A DNA stretch of 64,000 nt from positions 2,547,501-2,611,500 of the forward strand of contig NZ_CP014167.1 of the NCBI RefSeq assembly GCF_001685395.1, written 5' to 3'. The position numbers and the translations under genes were made by a program. How positions within the stretch are numbered: the first letter of the stretch is position 1; each line of letters begins with the position of its first letter. The stretch comes from Paenibacillus yonginensis (GTDB taxonomy: Bacteria > Bacillota > Bacilli > Paenibacillales > Paenibacillaceae). Positions 54,517 through 63,738 of this stretch are shown here, piece by piece. Under the pieces are notes generated by a model that worked only from the letters and a program-made list of their open reading frames with translations, ran no database searches and was not told where the DNA came from.

Positions 54517-55476
54517 TCATGTACATTTACTTTCGATATGTGACACAGGTTTTAGAGTCAGTTCTCCCCCATGATGAGCCCCCGCATTGGAAACCGCCTG
54601 TTTCCGGGACATCGGGTTAGCCGACAGCAGCATCCCTGCGATCACGATTGTACCCCCGATAACCTGCGATAGAAGAAGAGGCTGACCGAACAATATGGAT
54701 AGGCCTGCTGTAAAAATTGGCATCAAGTTCATCGTAATACTGGCTTTGCCTGCCCCGAGCTCCTTCACGCCGCGATTCCAGAACAGGAAGGAGCCGATAG
54801 ACGGGAACAACCCTAGATAAATAATTCCCATGATCCCAAGCGGTGTAACCTGTTCCCGATGAAGCGGCTGCATAAATAGCAGAGGAGTCATAAACAATAC
54901 ACCGAGAACCGCTGTCATAGCGACAAACGCAATCGGCGGGAGATGCTGCGCCCGTTTGCTGACAATGGAATAGACGGCCCACAGAAACACTGCAGCCAGC
55001 AAGATGGCGTCTCCCATGTTGTAGCTGGTATCAAATATCGCCAGAAGCCGCCCTTTGGTTAAAACCGTCAAAACGCCGATCAAGGACAGAATTAAACCCG
55101 CTCCCTGCCGGAATTTGACCTTTTCTTTCAGAAAGAGAAAGGAAAGCACGCTCACCACTGCTGGAGTCAAGCTGTTGATCAGACTGCCGTTGGTGGATGA
55201 GGTATACTTCAGCGCTGTATAAGTAAGCAGTGTATAAATTGCGATGCCTATCAGCGACATAAACAGCAGAAGCCCCCAGTTTCTTCTCCAAATTTGGATC
55301 CACGACGGCTTCTCCACCAGTTGAGCCATCGGTAGCAGTACCGAAGCTGCGATCGCCCAGCGCAAAAAAGCCGCCCAGACCGGAGGGAAATCGGCGGTAA
55401 CCGATTTGCCGAACACCAAATTTCCCGCCCAGAATATATTCGCAAGTATTAAAAACAGCCATGCTTTGGTTTTCAT
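54517..55476 (-). CDS. EamA/DMT family transporter
   Basis: The 319-residue protein consists of ten TM helices in two EamA repeats (start WLFLILANIFWAGNLVFGKS; second repeat from GDAILLAAVFLWAVYSIVSK). Such proteins export amino acids or other metabolites; the substrate cannot be told from sequence. It diverges from a LysR regulator with an 80-bp gap, which suggests control by it. A short hydrophilic tail follows the last helix. Confidence 0.9.
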   Translation of the reverse strand: MKTKAWLFLILANIFWAGNLVFGKSVTADFPPVWAAFLRWAIAASVLLPMAQLVEKPSWIQIWRRNWGLLLFMSLIGIAIYTLLTYTALKYTSSTNGSLINSLTPAVVSVLSFLFLKEKVKFRQGAGLILSLIGVLTVLTKGRLLAIFDTSYNMGDAILLAAVFLWAVYSIVSKRAQHLPPIAFVAMTAVLGVLFMTPLLFMQPLHREQVTPLGIMGIIYLGLFPSIGSFLFWNRGVKELGAGKASITMNLMPIFTAGLSILFGQPLLLSQVIGGTIVIAGMLLSANPMSRKQAVSNAGAHHGGELTLKPVSHIESKCT

Positions 55477-55591
55477 ATGGAATCCCCTATCCTAAAATGA
55501 ATTTGTCTTTATCTCTGCTCATAGAAAGAATACAATAAGAACAGACATAAATAAAATGAATATAAATCATAAGGGGGATATCAAATTTGTT

Positions 55592-56494
55592 ATGAACAGA
55601 TCGCTTTTGCAGCTGATCGTTACCATATCTGAAACCAAAAGCTTTACCACTGCCGGGGAGAAGCTTAATATGACACAGCCGGCCGTCAGCCGCGCGGTTA
55701 CCTCTCTGGAAAAAGAACTTGGCGTCACACTGCTGATCCGGGATCGCCGCAGCGGGGTCATGCTCACCCCTGTAGGCGAACGTATTATCCGCATTTACCG
55801 TGAAATTTTGCAGGGGTATGACAAAGTAGACCAGGAAATTGCCCGGGAAAAAGGGCTTGAGACCGGCAGCGTACGAATCGGTGCCTTTCCGGTTGCGGCT
55901 TCTTACTTTATCCCAAAAATCATCAGCAGGATCAAAAAGCGGTATCCGAATCTGGAATTTTCGATTATGGAAGGCACGATAGCAGATATTCACTATCTGC
56001 TCGACAGACGTGAGATCGACGTCGGACTGGTCATCGCCCCTGAGCAATCGGACCAGCAGACGATCCCACTCTACCGCGAGGGTATTTTTGCCGTGATGAG
56101 GGAAGATCATCCGTTGTCCGCCAAAACGATCATCCACCCGGAAGATCTGCGGCAGGAGCCTATGATGATATGCAAAGCCGGATACGAGCCGCCGGTAATG
56201 GCCTGGTTTGAACGAGCAAATGAGATCCCCCGGATTGAATACGTTCTGTACAACTACAGGACAGCCCTGCAGATGGTGCTGGCAGGCGAGGGGCTGGCCG
56301 TCATGTCCGAACTGTCGCTGCTGGACCTCCCTCCGGGCCTGAAGGTCCGCCGCTTGTCTCCGGTGGCTTACCGGGATATTCATCTGGCTGCCGCTCCCAA
56401 GAACGAAAGATCCATTGCGGTGAGTCTGTTTATCGAAACCGCGCAAAACCTTTTTCCTTTCCAGACGGAACATGAACCGCTGATTCAGATTTGA
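55592..56494 (+). CDS. LysR family transcriptional regulator
   Basis: The N-terminal HTH (TISETKSFTTAGEKLNMTQP, then AVSRAVTSLEKELGVTLL) and the effector-binding domain starting near residue 90 (GSVRIGAFPVAASYFIP) place it in the LysR family. Start choice is uncertain. ATG 55592 has AAGGGGGA about 15 nt upstream, while ATG 55556 has no ribosome site. It is divergent from the EamA exporter gene, its likely target. Group II intron 2 begins 27 bp after its stop codon. Confidence 0.9.
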   Translation: MNRSLLQLIVTISETKSFTTAGEKLNMTQPAVSRAVTSLEKELGVTLLIRDRRSGVMLTPVGERIIRIYREILQGYDKVDQEIAREKGLETGSVRIGAFPVAASYFIPKIISRIKKRYPNLEFSIMEGTIADIHYLLDRREIDVGLVIAPEQSDQQTIPLYREGIFAVMREDHPLSAKTIIHPEDLRQEPMMICKAGYEPPVMAWFERANEIPRIEYVLYNYRTALQMVLAGEGLAVMSELSLLDLPPGLKVRRLSPVAYRDIHLAAAPKNERSIAVSLFIETAQNLFPFQTEHEPLIQI

Positions 56495-56520
56495 ACTGGC
56501 GTCTCTTCTATCCTTGAACG

Positions 56521-58406
56521 ATCGAGTAGGAGGGGGTGACTAACCCCCGTCCTCTCACACCACCGTACATGCGGGTCCGCATACGGCGGTTCCAAAAGGT
56601 TAACAAAGCTCCAAATAACGAGAAAGCAAACTTTTCAGCCCTTTCGCTTCCCAGTAGGAAGTCGGAAGGGCGTTGTTTGTGTTTCGGGACATTTCCCATG
56701 CACCTCGTCTAGAGTTGCCCATCGCAAAGCAAGCCCACTCTGGAACGCCTAGATTTCGCAGTTCGCGGATTCGGGTTCCCACCCGTTTCCACTGTTTCCA
56801 GAGGCACATGCGTAATCTCCTGCGAATCCATTGGTCGAATCTTTCACAGTGGCTCTTCGCCGATGCGATTCGGAAATATCCAATCCAGCCGATGAGGTAG
56901 CGGTTTAATTGCATAATCCTGTTTTCCATGGACATCGACCGCGTTCGGCTCGTCAGCTCCCGTACCTTCTCCTTGAATCGCGAGATGGTTTGTGGGGCTA
57001 AACAAATTGTCGCTTTCTTGTCCCTCAGGAAACTAAAGCCGAGGAACTTTCGGTTCCACGGGCGGTCTACCGCACTTTTCTCTCGATTCACTTTCAGTTT
57101 CAGCTTTCCTTCTACAAAGCGTGTTACCGACTCCATGACGCGTTCGCCCGCACGTTTGCTGGCGACGAAGATGTTGCAGTCGTCCGCATAGCGGACAAAT
57201 CGCAGTCCTCGTTCCATTAGCTCCTTGTCCAAGTCATCCAGCAATATGTTCGCTAAAAGCGGACTCAGGGGCCCACCCTGCGGCGTTCCTTCTCGGCTGC
57301 GCTCCAGCTTTCCATCTACCATCACTCCAGCGTTCAGGTAGGCACGGATCAGTGTCAGCACTCTTTTGTCCTCCACTTTCCGCGCCACTCTTGCCATCAG
57401 TATGTCGTGGTTTACCCGGTCAAAGAATTTCTCCAGATCGAGATCCACGACCCATCTCAGGCCGCTTTGGATATATCTTTGGGCTTGTTTCACGGCGTCG
57501 TGGGCACTCTTTCCCGGTCGAAAGCCATAGCTATACCACGAGAATTGCGTGTCAAAGATCGGGTTCATGACTTGTAAAAGGGCTTGCTGGAGAAAGCGGT
57601 CCATCACGGTCGGGATGCCTAACAGCCGTACATCGCCTCCGGGTTTGGGGATTTCCACCCGTTTGACTGGCGCAGGTCTGTAGGTACCTGCTAGAAGTTT
57701 AGCTTTCGCCGATTCCCAGTGTGTTTTCAAGTAAGCTTGTAGATTCGCTACCGTTACTTGGTCCACACCGGGCGCTCCTCCGTTCTCTACCACTCGTTTA
57801 TAGGCGAGCCGAAGGTTATCTCCTTCGAGCATTCGCTCCAGCAAGTTGTTCTTTGCTTCGCGAGAGGAAGGGGCGACTTGTGCCGACAAAGAACTCGGCG
57901 CTCCGGCATACCCTGGCGGCTTCACCGCTTCTCTTTGCCGCAAGCTCTCTGGCGAGATATTCTGCTGTCGTTGCTCTTCGTACGAACGCATCGGTTTCCT
58001 CTCTCCTTTCGGTTCAGCCCTTCCGTAGGCTGTTGCAACAGCTTACGTACTATGGCCTCTGCTGACTCCTGCCGGTTCAGCGTAGCCTCTCGGCTACGGT
58101 TACAAGTTTTTTTTTTCTTGCCTATCCGGCAGGCCTCCCCAGATAAGAACGTCATCTTTCCGCCCGCAACCACTGGAGTCTACAGGATTAGCCCTTGGCG
58201 GCTTTGGATTTCGTTGTGTATGGGCAACTCATCCGACTGCTCCTGCCTCAAATCCAGTTCGTGTACCTTGGCTCGTGCTTTTGCCTCCGGCTTCCTTCAG
58301 ATTCCACCTCACGATGGACACCCTTGCCCTTGGCTAATGGTAGGCGCTCGCCAGCCCCCATTCGGGACTTTCACCCTAAAGATGACGCCCATGCTGGGCG
58401 TACCAC
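56521..58406 (-). mobile_element. Group II intron 2 (class C type) with intact reverse transcriptase
   Basis: The 3' end shows domain V (ACCGCCGTATGCGG ... CATGTACGGTGGT), then a domain VI stem and CCTACTCGAT ending at 56521. The 5' end (GTGGTACGCCC, near 58406) lies just behind the terminator hairpin of the gene at 58443. Length is about 1.9 kb. Domain I and domain V match intron 1 in pattern, but the reverse transcriptases differ at many positions, so the two are related and not recent copies. The 5' boundary is uncertain by a few bases. Confidence 0.83.
56600..57991 (-). CDS. ltrA: Group II intron reverse transcriptase/maturase
   Basis: The 463-residue protein has RT motifs NGGAPGVDQVTVANL, PVKRVEIPKPGGDVRLLGIP, YSYGFRPGKSAHDAV, the catalytic RFVRYADDCNIFVASK and KFLGFSFLRDKKA. 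A maturase domain follows (NRYLIGWIGYFRIASA, RRRLRMCLWKQWKRVG). No HNH endonuclease is present. The ATG at 57991 has AAGGAGAG upstream. The frame is intact. Confidence 0.93.
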   Translation of the reverse strand: MRSYEEQRQQNISPESLRQREAVKPPGYAGAPSSLSAQVAPSSREAKNNLLERMLEGDNLRLAYKRVVENGGAPGVDQVTVANLQAYLKTHWESAKAKLLAGTYRPAPVKRVEIPKPGGDVRLLGIPTVMDRFLQQALLQVMNPIFDTQFSWYSYGFRPGKSAHDAVKQAQRYIQSGLRWVVDLDLEKFFDRVNHDILMARVARKVEDKRVLTLIRAYLNAGVMVDGKLERSREGTPQGGPLSPLLANILLDDLDKELMERGLRFVRYADDCNIFVASKRAGERVMESVTRFVEGKLKLKVNREKSAVDRPWNRKFLGFSFLRDKKATICLAPQTISRFKEKVRELTSRTRSMSMENRIMQLNRYLIGWIGYFRIASAKSHCERFDQWIRRRLRMCLWKQWKRVGTRIRELRNLGVPEWACFAMGNSRRGAWEMSRNTNNALPTSYWEAKGLKSLLSRYLELC

Positions 58407-58440
58407 AACAAGAAGCCGCCCAACCAGGACGGCTTCTTTG
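58407..58440 (-). terminator. Intrinsic terminator of the WsfD-like gene and target of intron 2
   Basis: AGAAGCCG (58411-58418) pairs with CGGCTTCT (58430-58437). On the minus strand the tail TTGTTGTG leads directly into the intron. Confidence 0.75.
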
Positions 58441-58442
58441 TC

Positions 58443-59909
58443 TTAATTGAATTTTGTACCTCTGAAACTCAGGCCTGCTCCTGCCTTCCTTCTGCCCCAA
58501 ACCCGCAGATTCACCAGCTGATAGACGATCCAAACCACAGACGTCACCAGCATCATATCGAAGCAGACGTTAAACATAAACTGATGTTTGGCCATATCCG
58601 CCTGCCCGTCGCCAAGAATCGGCACCAGGAAGCTGAACAAACCGACCAGGCCCACCAGCATCAGCAGCTCATTTCGGATCCGGCTGGCCGTATCGTAATA
58701 ACGGAAATATTCGAACAAGGCCACCCCATAATAAAGCACATATACCACAAGGATAAACCATAAGGTATTCGGCAGGTGCTTGTGTTTGAATTCGCTCCAG
58801 GTGCTGTAAGTATAATCCAGCGCTCTGGGCGGTTTATTTTCACTTTTCAGGTAGTTCCCCAAATAATAGGGCCGAATGCTCATCCCATTCTCAGCTGCAA
58901 ATTCCATTTTGCTGACAAAACGGGCAGGATGCTTCAGATAGAACAACAGCACATCCCCATGGGAAACCCGGCTGTAGAAATCCTCTTTCAGCGAAGGATC
59001 ATCCTGCTTGATCGCCGTTCCCGCCTGAAAATAATTGGTTCCGGCCAGCACCTCAAGCCGCTCCGGCAGCCCGAGCTCCTTCAAATCGCCTTTCACATCC
59101 GGCGAACCGTTCAGCACGCCGAAGAAGACTGTCTGATACAGATTGATATGTTTAAGCTCCTTTGGCGCAGTCACGTAAAGCACAATCGAAATGACACACA
59201 GGGAAGCCGACAGCCATAAGGTCAGCCTGCGCCAGCTAAAATCGTCACGCAGCTTCATGAATCGGAGACCGATGAGCGCATATGCGATGCCGAGCGGCGC
59301 ATTTTGCAGCTTGGAGGTCGTAAGCACAAATGCCGCGATGAAGAAAAGCCAAAGCAGCTTCTTCGATGGGCGCTTCTGCTGGGCAAGCCACAATCCCAGT
59401 CCAATCGAAAGCAGCATGGACACCAGCGATATAGGCTCCCCGAACAGGGTGTTGAAATAAGCGAGATATCCGATGTCGTAAAACACAATCAGAAGACCCA
59501 GCGCCAGAACCAGCCCGACCACGCTGGAGCCGGATTTGCCGCTGCGCACGATAATCCAGGTGGCCGCCAGCAGCAGCAGGCCGTAGAGCAGGCCCAGCAC
59601 CCGGATATCAAAGGCGGCAGGATGAAAGACCACACCGATTAACCGGGCAGCGGCCACTATCAGCAGCTGGGAGGAAGGATAGAACCCCCGAAAAAAAGAA
59701 TCATACGCAAAATACTGATGAGCAAAGCCGAAAAAGCGGTCTTCATAGCTCTCGGCCGCATCATAATAATTGAGCCCGATCGAGCTCATAATCCGCAGGA
59801 AATCTCCATTATCGGCCACACCTACAAAAGGTTTGCCAATCAGTATGTACAATAAAATGCAAAAGCCCGCCAAAACCGCAAAGGTTTCGGCGGAAAGCCA
59901 TTTTCTCAT
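58443..59909 (-). CDS. Polytopic membrane protein, WsfD-like hexose transferase
   Basis: The 488-residue protein has about 11-12 TM helices. The first extracytoplasmic loop contains GVADNGDFLRIMSSIGLNYY, an acidic loop as in lipid-linked sugar glycosyltransferases of the GT-C fold. It resembles WsfD of Paenibacillus S-layer glycosylation, but I judge this from memory of the family. The start overlaps the gtrA stop by 4 nt. With GT2 and GtrA upstream it forms a membrane glycosylation cassette. Confidence 0.65.
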   Translation of the reverse strand: MRKWLSAETFAVLAGFCILLYILIGKPFVGVADNGDFLRIMSSIGLNYYDAAESYEDRFFGFAHQYFAYDSFFRGFYPSSQLLIVAAARLIGVVFHPAAFDIRVLGLLYGLLLLAATWIIVRSGKSGSSVVGLVLALGLLIVFYDIGYLAYFNTLFGEPISLVSMLLSIGLGLWLAQQKRPSKKLLWLFFIAAFVLTTSKLQNAPLGIAYALIGLRFMKLRDDFSWRRLTLWLSASLCVISIVLYVTAPKELKHINLYQTVFFGVLNGSPDVKGDLKELGLPERLEVLAGTNYFQAGTAIKQDDPSLKEDFYSRVSHGDVLLFYLKHPARFVSKMEFAAENGMSIRPYYLGNYLKSENKPPRALDYTYSTWSEFKHKHLPNTLWFILVVYVLYYGVALFEYFRYYDTASRIRNELLMLVGLVGLFSFLVPILGDGQADMAKHQFMFNVCFDMMLVTSVVWIVYQLVNLRVWGRRKAGAGLSFRGTKFN

Positions 59910-60457
59910 AATAAACCGGATTCCTCTCTTTCCGTCACTCTGGCTTCGGGTTCGCCCGATCCCCTGCGATTATCGCGATTGTCCGCAGACAGGCTTATGC
60001 CGGCAGCCGAGTCTTTATCCGTAACTTGCCTTTTGTCCGTAAAAGTCAATTTCTTCTGGCCAAAGTAATTCATAAGGGTATACAGTCCGCTGCCAACCAG
60101 GGCAGCCACATTGTCTTTAAACCGGCTGCTGGCCTCCGGCAGAATCCAATCCAGCCCGATATCCACCGCTTGGCCGGCGAGCCAATAAGCTGCGAAGTAG
60201 CAAACCGCCGTAATCAGCATAAACTTCCAAACTGTGGACCCAACGCTGGCTTTGGATTTAAACGTGAAGCTTTTGTTCATAAAATAGCTGTTGACCGCTC
60301 CTACCGCGTTGCCGATAATCGTAGAGGCCCAATAATTCAGTTCAAACGCATTTAAACAGAGGAACGTCACCGTTAGCCCGATCACGGTGTTCACAACACC
60401 AACGATTATAAAACGGATCAATCCATTTTGAAACAGTTCTCCGAGCTTAGCGCTCAT
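59906..60457 (-). CDS. GtrA family flippase-like membrane protein
   Basis: The GtrA domain has four TM helices: FIIVGVVNTVIGLTVTFLCL, ASTIIGNAVGAVNSYFMNKS with the conserved NSYxMNKxFTF, and ALVGSGLYTLMNYFGQKKLT. Members are thought to flip undecaprenyl-phosphate-linked sugars. A charged C-terminal tail of about 40 residues follows. ATG 60457 lies inside the GT2 gene end (11-nt overlap) and follows AGGTGG. Confidence 0.88.
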   Translation of the reverse strand: MSAKLGELFQNGLIRFIIVGVVNTVIGLTVTFLCLNAFELNYWASTIIGNAVGAVNSYFMNKSFTFKSKASVGSTVWKFMLITAVCYFAAYWLAGQAVDIGLDWILPEASSRFKDNVAALVGSGLYTLMNYFGQKKLTFTDKRQVTDKDSAAGISLSADNRDNRRGSGEPEARVTEREESGLL

Positions 60458-61484
60458 AGCGGACCACCTGGTCTGCAGCTGGATGGGAAGCGGACGACCC
60501 TGCCCCTGCACCTACCCCCAGAGCGTTTTGCGCTGGCAAATCACGTTCGATCAAATAAAGCGGGCGGCTTTTGACCTCTTTATAAATCTTGCCCACATAT
60601 TCTCCGATCAGTCCCAGTGAAATAAGCACCATGCCGCCGATGAACCAGACGGACAGCATCAAGGAGGTCCAGCCGGACACCGTATTGCCCATCAGCTTGG
60701 AGACCAGCGAATAAATGCCCACAACCAGACTGATGCCAAAACAAAGAAAACCTGAACCCGTCACAAACCGGATCGGTTCAACGCTGAGCGAGGTAATGCC
60801 CTCAAGCGCAAAATTAATCATTTTCTTCAGCGGGTATTTCGATTCTCCCGCAAACCGCTCCAGCCGGTCATAATAGACCTCCGTTGATTTCAGACCGATC
60901 AGCGGCACCAGTCCGCGCAGGAACAGGTTCACCTCCCGGAATTTGGACAGATGCTCCAGCGCCGTATGGCTGAGCAGCCGATAATCGGCATGGTTATGGA
61001 CAACCTTCAGGCCCATGCTCTTCATCAGCTTGTAGAAGCCGAGCGCCGAATTCCTTTTGAACCAGGTATCGGTATCCCGTTTGCGGCGGACGCCGTACAC
61101 AATTTCATAACCTTCCCGGTATTTGAGTACAAAATCTCGGATCACTCTTACATCATCCTGCAGATCCGCATCAATGGAGATCGTGCAGTCACAGCGGTCT
61201 TTGGCCTGCATCAACCCGGCCAGCAGCGCATTCTGGTGCCCGACATTCGCAGCCAGCTTAAGTCCAGATACCCACGGATAACGGTCATGCAGCTGTTCAA
61301 TCAGCTCCCAGGTCCGGTCTGCGCTTCCATCATTGACGAACAGCAGAAAGCTGTCCTGCGCAATCAATTCCTCCCGCATAAGCGAAGTCAAAATGTCGCT
61401 TAGCTGCCTGACCGTTTCTTCAATGACGGGCTCCTCGTTATAACAAGGCACTACAATACCCAATTTCGGTCTTAGCCGATTCAT
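60447..61484 (-). CDS. Family 2 glycosyltransferase, undecaprenyl-phosphate sugar synthase type (GtrB-like)
   Basis: The GT2 domain begins KLGIVVPCYNEEPVIEETV and has FLLFVNDGSADRTWELIEQ, SIDADLQDDVRVIRDF and the YGVRRKRDTDTWFKR block of the GtrB/DPM group. Two TM helices near the C-terminus (about residues 228-290) anchor it. It would transfer glucose or another sugar from a nucleotide donor to undecaprenyl phosphate. It is first in the cassette with gtrA and the WsfD-like gene. Confidence 0.93.
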   Translation of the reverse strand: MNRLRPKLGIVVPCYNEEPVIEETVRQLSDILTSLMREELIAQDSFLLFVNDGSADRTWELIEQLHDRYPWVSGLKLAANVGHQNALLAGLMQAKDRCDCTISIDADLQDDVRVIRDFVLKYREGYEIVYGVRRKRDTDTWFKRNSALGFYKLMKSMGLKVVHNHADYRLLSHTALEHLSKFREVNLFLRGLVPLIGLKSTEVYYDRLERFAGESKYPLKKMINFALEGITSLSVEPIRFVTGSGFLCFGISLVVGIYSLVSKLMGNTVSGWTSLMLSVWFIGGMVLISLGLIGEYVGKIYKEVKSRPLYLIERDLPAQNALGVGAGAGSSASHPAADQVVRYER

Positions 61485-61713
61485 TCCATAACCACCTTAT
61501 TTCCTCTCCTAATCCAATCTTGAGCTTTTATACACCCACGTTCAGCACAGTCTTGCAAATATGATTATTGTAACATTTTCACGGGGGGCGATAAAGCTTG
61601 GCCGAATGCCCCCCCTATGGAGCAGCCTTCAAAGCTTGGCCAATAAGGGGGAATGGCTCATAAAAAGGATACGTCACAAGGCTGAAAACTACCTTAAAAT
61701 CGGCGAAAACGGC

Positions 61714-61736
61714 AAAAAACCGTGCAAAACGCACGG
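61714..61736 (-). terminator. Intrinsic terminator of the YhgE-like gene
   Basis: CCGTGC (61720-61725) pairs with GCACGG (61731-61736), followed on the minus strand by TTTTTT. The surrounding 280 bp hold no other clear feature. Confidence 0.8.
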
Positions 61737-61780
61737 CCCTTTCCGTTGAATTTCATAAGACAGCTGCTGACAAGATCCGG

Positions 61781-62935
61781 TTACATCATCATAGAAGGAA
61801 CCGCAGCTTGGTCGGCTTCCTTAGCGCGGAGCGCTTTGATTCCATAAAGGACGGCATTCACCACGATAGCTACCGCAGCAATAAGAGCCAGCCCCGCCAG
61901 GTACTGGGACGTATTCCCGCCCCCGAATAACACGTTGTAGTCCAAATGAACGCTGTAGAACATCGGCGAAACATAACTCAAGACTTTGAAAAAGTCCGGC
62001 ATCATTTCCCGCGGGATCGTCGCACCGCAAGCGATGCTTTGTACCAATACCAGCGGCATATTGATCAGCATCCCCCCTTGCCCCGCCAGAATGCAGAACA
62101 GGCTGGTGAACTCAATGGCTGCGAACATTTCAAGCGAATGGATCATCCAGTTCTCAAAGAAAACGCCTGCACTGTATCCATGAATGGCATGATAAATCGA
62201 AACCCCAATCAGCGGAACTATTAAAGCAAGCAGCAAGTTTACGCCCTGCAGATGGAGGAAGGCTTTGCCGGCACCAAGCTTGCTTCTAAGCTGCTTAAGC
62301 GCCCCGATGCTCATCATCGAATAAATCATGGAGCCGACATATGAGGCCATCGACAAGAACATCGGAGCCATTTGATTATGCAGACCAGCGGGAACTGTAT
62401 TTGTGGTTACAATGTTGGGCACCACCTTGTTCATGACACTGCCTACCGTCTGTTTTGCCTGCTCCTCCGGCATTTGGAACTTCTGCAGCAATTGTGCAAA
62501 CCCCTGCGTTTGTGTTTGAGCGGTCAATTGATCCGAAATTTGATTGACGACGGCTTGCATACTGCTCGTAACCGTCTGGGCATTGGACTGGTTCATAAAG
62601 AAATCCAGCTTTGCTTGCTCTCCCTGTGCAGTCATATTAGCTGTAAAATCCTGCGGAATATGGATGATCAAATGGATGTCCCGATCATTTAATTCCTCTT
62701 TAGCTTTGTCTAACGACAGGCTGGTCACCAAATGAAACGGAAGATTCTCCTTCAGCTGAGCCACCAGCTGTTCGCCGGTTTGCGTATCTTCATTCACGAT
62801 GGCTACCGTCAGCTGATCCATATTTTTGGGAACTGAGCTGTACCCCCACATAAAAATGCTCATCATGACGATTTGATAAAAAACCATCATAAAAATCCCG
62901 GAGATCACTCCTTTATGCTTCAAAAATGATTTCAT
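61781..62935 (-). CDS. YhgE/Pip-like ABC-2 type membrane protein
   Basis: One N-terminal TM helix (about residues 13-33) is followed by an extracytoplasmic domain of about 155 residues (AIVNEDTQTGEQLVAQLKEN, IHLIIHIPQDFTANM) and five C-terminal TM helices. This is the YhgE/Pip and DUF3533 layout, sometimes linked to export or stress resistance. The PadR gene upstream and the repeats over its promoter suggest inducible expression. AGAGGAGAG precedes the ATG. Confidence 0.82.
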   Translation of the reverse strand: MKSFLKHKGVISGIFMMVFYQIVMMSIFMWGYSSVPKNMDQLTVAIVNEDTQTGEQLVAQLKENLPFHLVTSLSLDKAKEELNDRDIHLIIHIPQDFTANMTAQGEQAKLDFFMNQSNAQTVTSSMQAVVNQISDQLTAQTQTQGFAQLLQKFQMPEEQAKQTVGSVMNKVVPNIVTTNTVPAGLHNQMAPMFLSMASYVGSMIYSMMSIGALKQLRSKLGAGKAFLHLQGVNLLLALIVPLIGVSIYHAIHGYSAGVFFENWMIHSLEMFAAIEFTSLFCILAGQGGMLINMPLVLVQSIACGATIPREMMPDFFKVLSYVSPMFYSVHLDYNVLFGGGNTSQYLAGLALIAAVAIVVNAVLYGIKALRAKEADQAAVPSMMM

Positions 62936-62977
62936 GGTTTCTCTCCTCTATCTTAATTTAAATTTAAATTACTTTAA

Positions 62978-63009
62978 TTAGAGTACACTGTTTAGAGTAA
63001 TTATGTCAA
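62978..63009 (-). promoter_or_regulatory. Promoter of the YhgE-like gene with paired TACTCTAA repeats
   Basis: TTGACA (63004-63009) and TACTCT (62980-62985) on the minus strand are 18 nt apart. The octamer TACTCTAA occurs twice in direct repeat, at 62978-62985 over the -10 and at 62992-62999 in the spacer. It is a candidate binding site for the adjacent PadR regulator. Confidence 0.45.
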
Positions 63010-63019
63010 CAGAGGGTAC

Positions 63020-63051
63020 AAAAAACCTCATCAGCAGGTCCTGATGAGGTT
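63020..63051 (-). terminator. Intrinsic terminator of the padR gene
   Basis: AACCTCATCAG (63024-63034) pairs with CTGATGAGGTT (63041-63051), followed on the minus strand by TTTTTT. Confidence 0.85.
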
Positions 63052-63080
63052 CGGATTATATTTGGAAGTTCGGCGCTCAG

Positions 63081-63608
63081 CTACATTTGTTTCACAATTT
63101 CCAGAAGGCGCTCAAAATATATTTTTTCATTCTCCAACCCGTTTTGCGAATAGTCGGCAAGTAATTGAAGCTCCGGTTTCTTCAGCATTTCGGGGAAGTT
63201 TTGTTTATTCCGTTCTATGAATTCAATTCGCTGGTCTATTTTCTGGCGGATATCTTCGATCAGCATAACCACTCGTTCCTTCTCCACTAATCTCAGATAA
63301 GGAATCGAGCTATATAAGGAGCTGACGCTTATATTTTTCTTGAAATTTTTGTAAATTTCATCCTTCAGTCCCTGCCGGCCTTTGTCGGTAATGGCATACA
63401 TGGTTTTGTCGGGCCGGTTCTCCGAATGGACTACTTCTACTTCCTCGATATAACCTTTTTTTAATAATGACTCAAAGTTGTAATATAAAGTACCGTCGGA
63501 GATCGAAATAACGCTGTCCAGATCAAAACGTTGGATTTTCTTTTTGATTTCATAGGGATGACTCACTTCATCCCAAAGCATCCCCAAAATAGCGATTTGA
63601 ATCGACAT
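63081..63608 (-). CDS. PadR family transcriptional regulator
   Basis: The 175-residue protein starts MSIQIAILGMLWDEVSHPYE, the PadR winged-helix domain, with ISDGTLYYNFESLLKKGYIE as recognition helix and wing. A C-terminal helical dimerisation domain follows (about 105-175). PadR proteins repress nearby transporter genes and respond to small aromatic or antimicrobial ligands. ATG 63608 is preceded by AGGCGGAAG. The frame is open to 63731 without support. Confidence 0.9.
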   Translation of the reverse strand: MSIQIAILGMLWDEVSHPYEIKKKIQRFDLDSVISISDGTLYYNFESLLKKGYIEEVEVVHSENRPDKTMYAITDKGRQGLKDEIYKNFKKNISVSSLYSSIPYLRLVEKERVVMLIEDIRQKIDQRIEFIERNKQNFPEMLKKPELQLLADYSQNGLENEKIYFERLLEIVKQM

Positions 63609-63738
63609 CTTCTTCCGCCTTTCTAAACAAACAAAATCCATTGCTGTCAAAGTAACAATAGTGAATCCCCTATTCTCTGTCAAGCTTTGACCTGCTGGGG
63701 GGAGTTCCGCTTTATCGTCTGTTCTGGACAAATCCAGC

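Noticed and set aside
61561..61749. 62-codon plus-strand ORF in the gap after the YhgE-like gene
   Set aside because: It overlaps a terminator, has no ribosome site and shows no family features.
63609..63731. N-terminal extension of the PadR gene
   Set aside because: The PadR domain starts at residue 42 of that frame, where a ribosome site is present.
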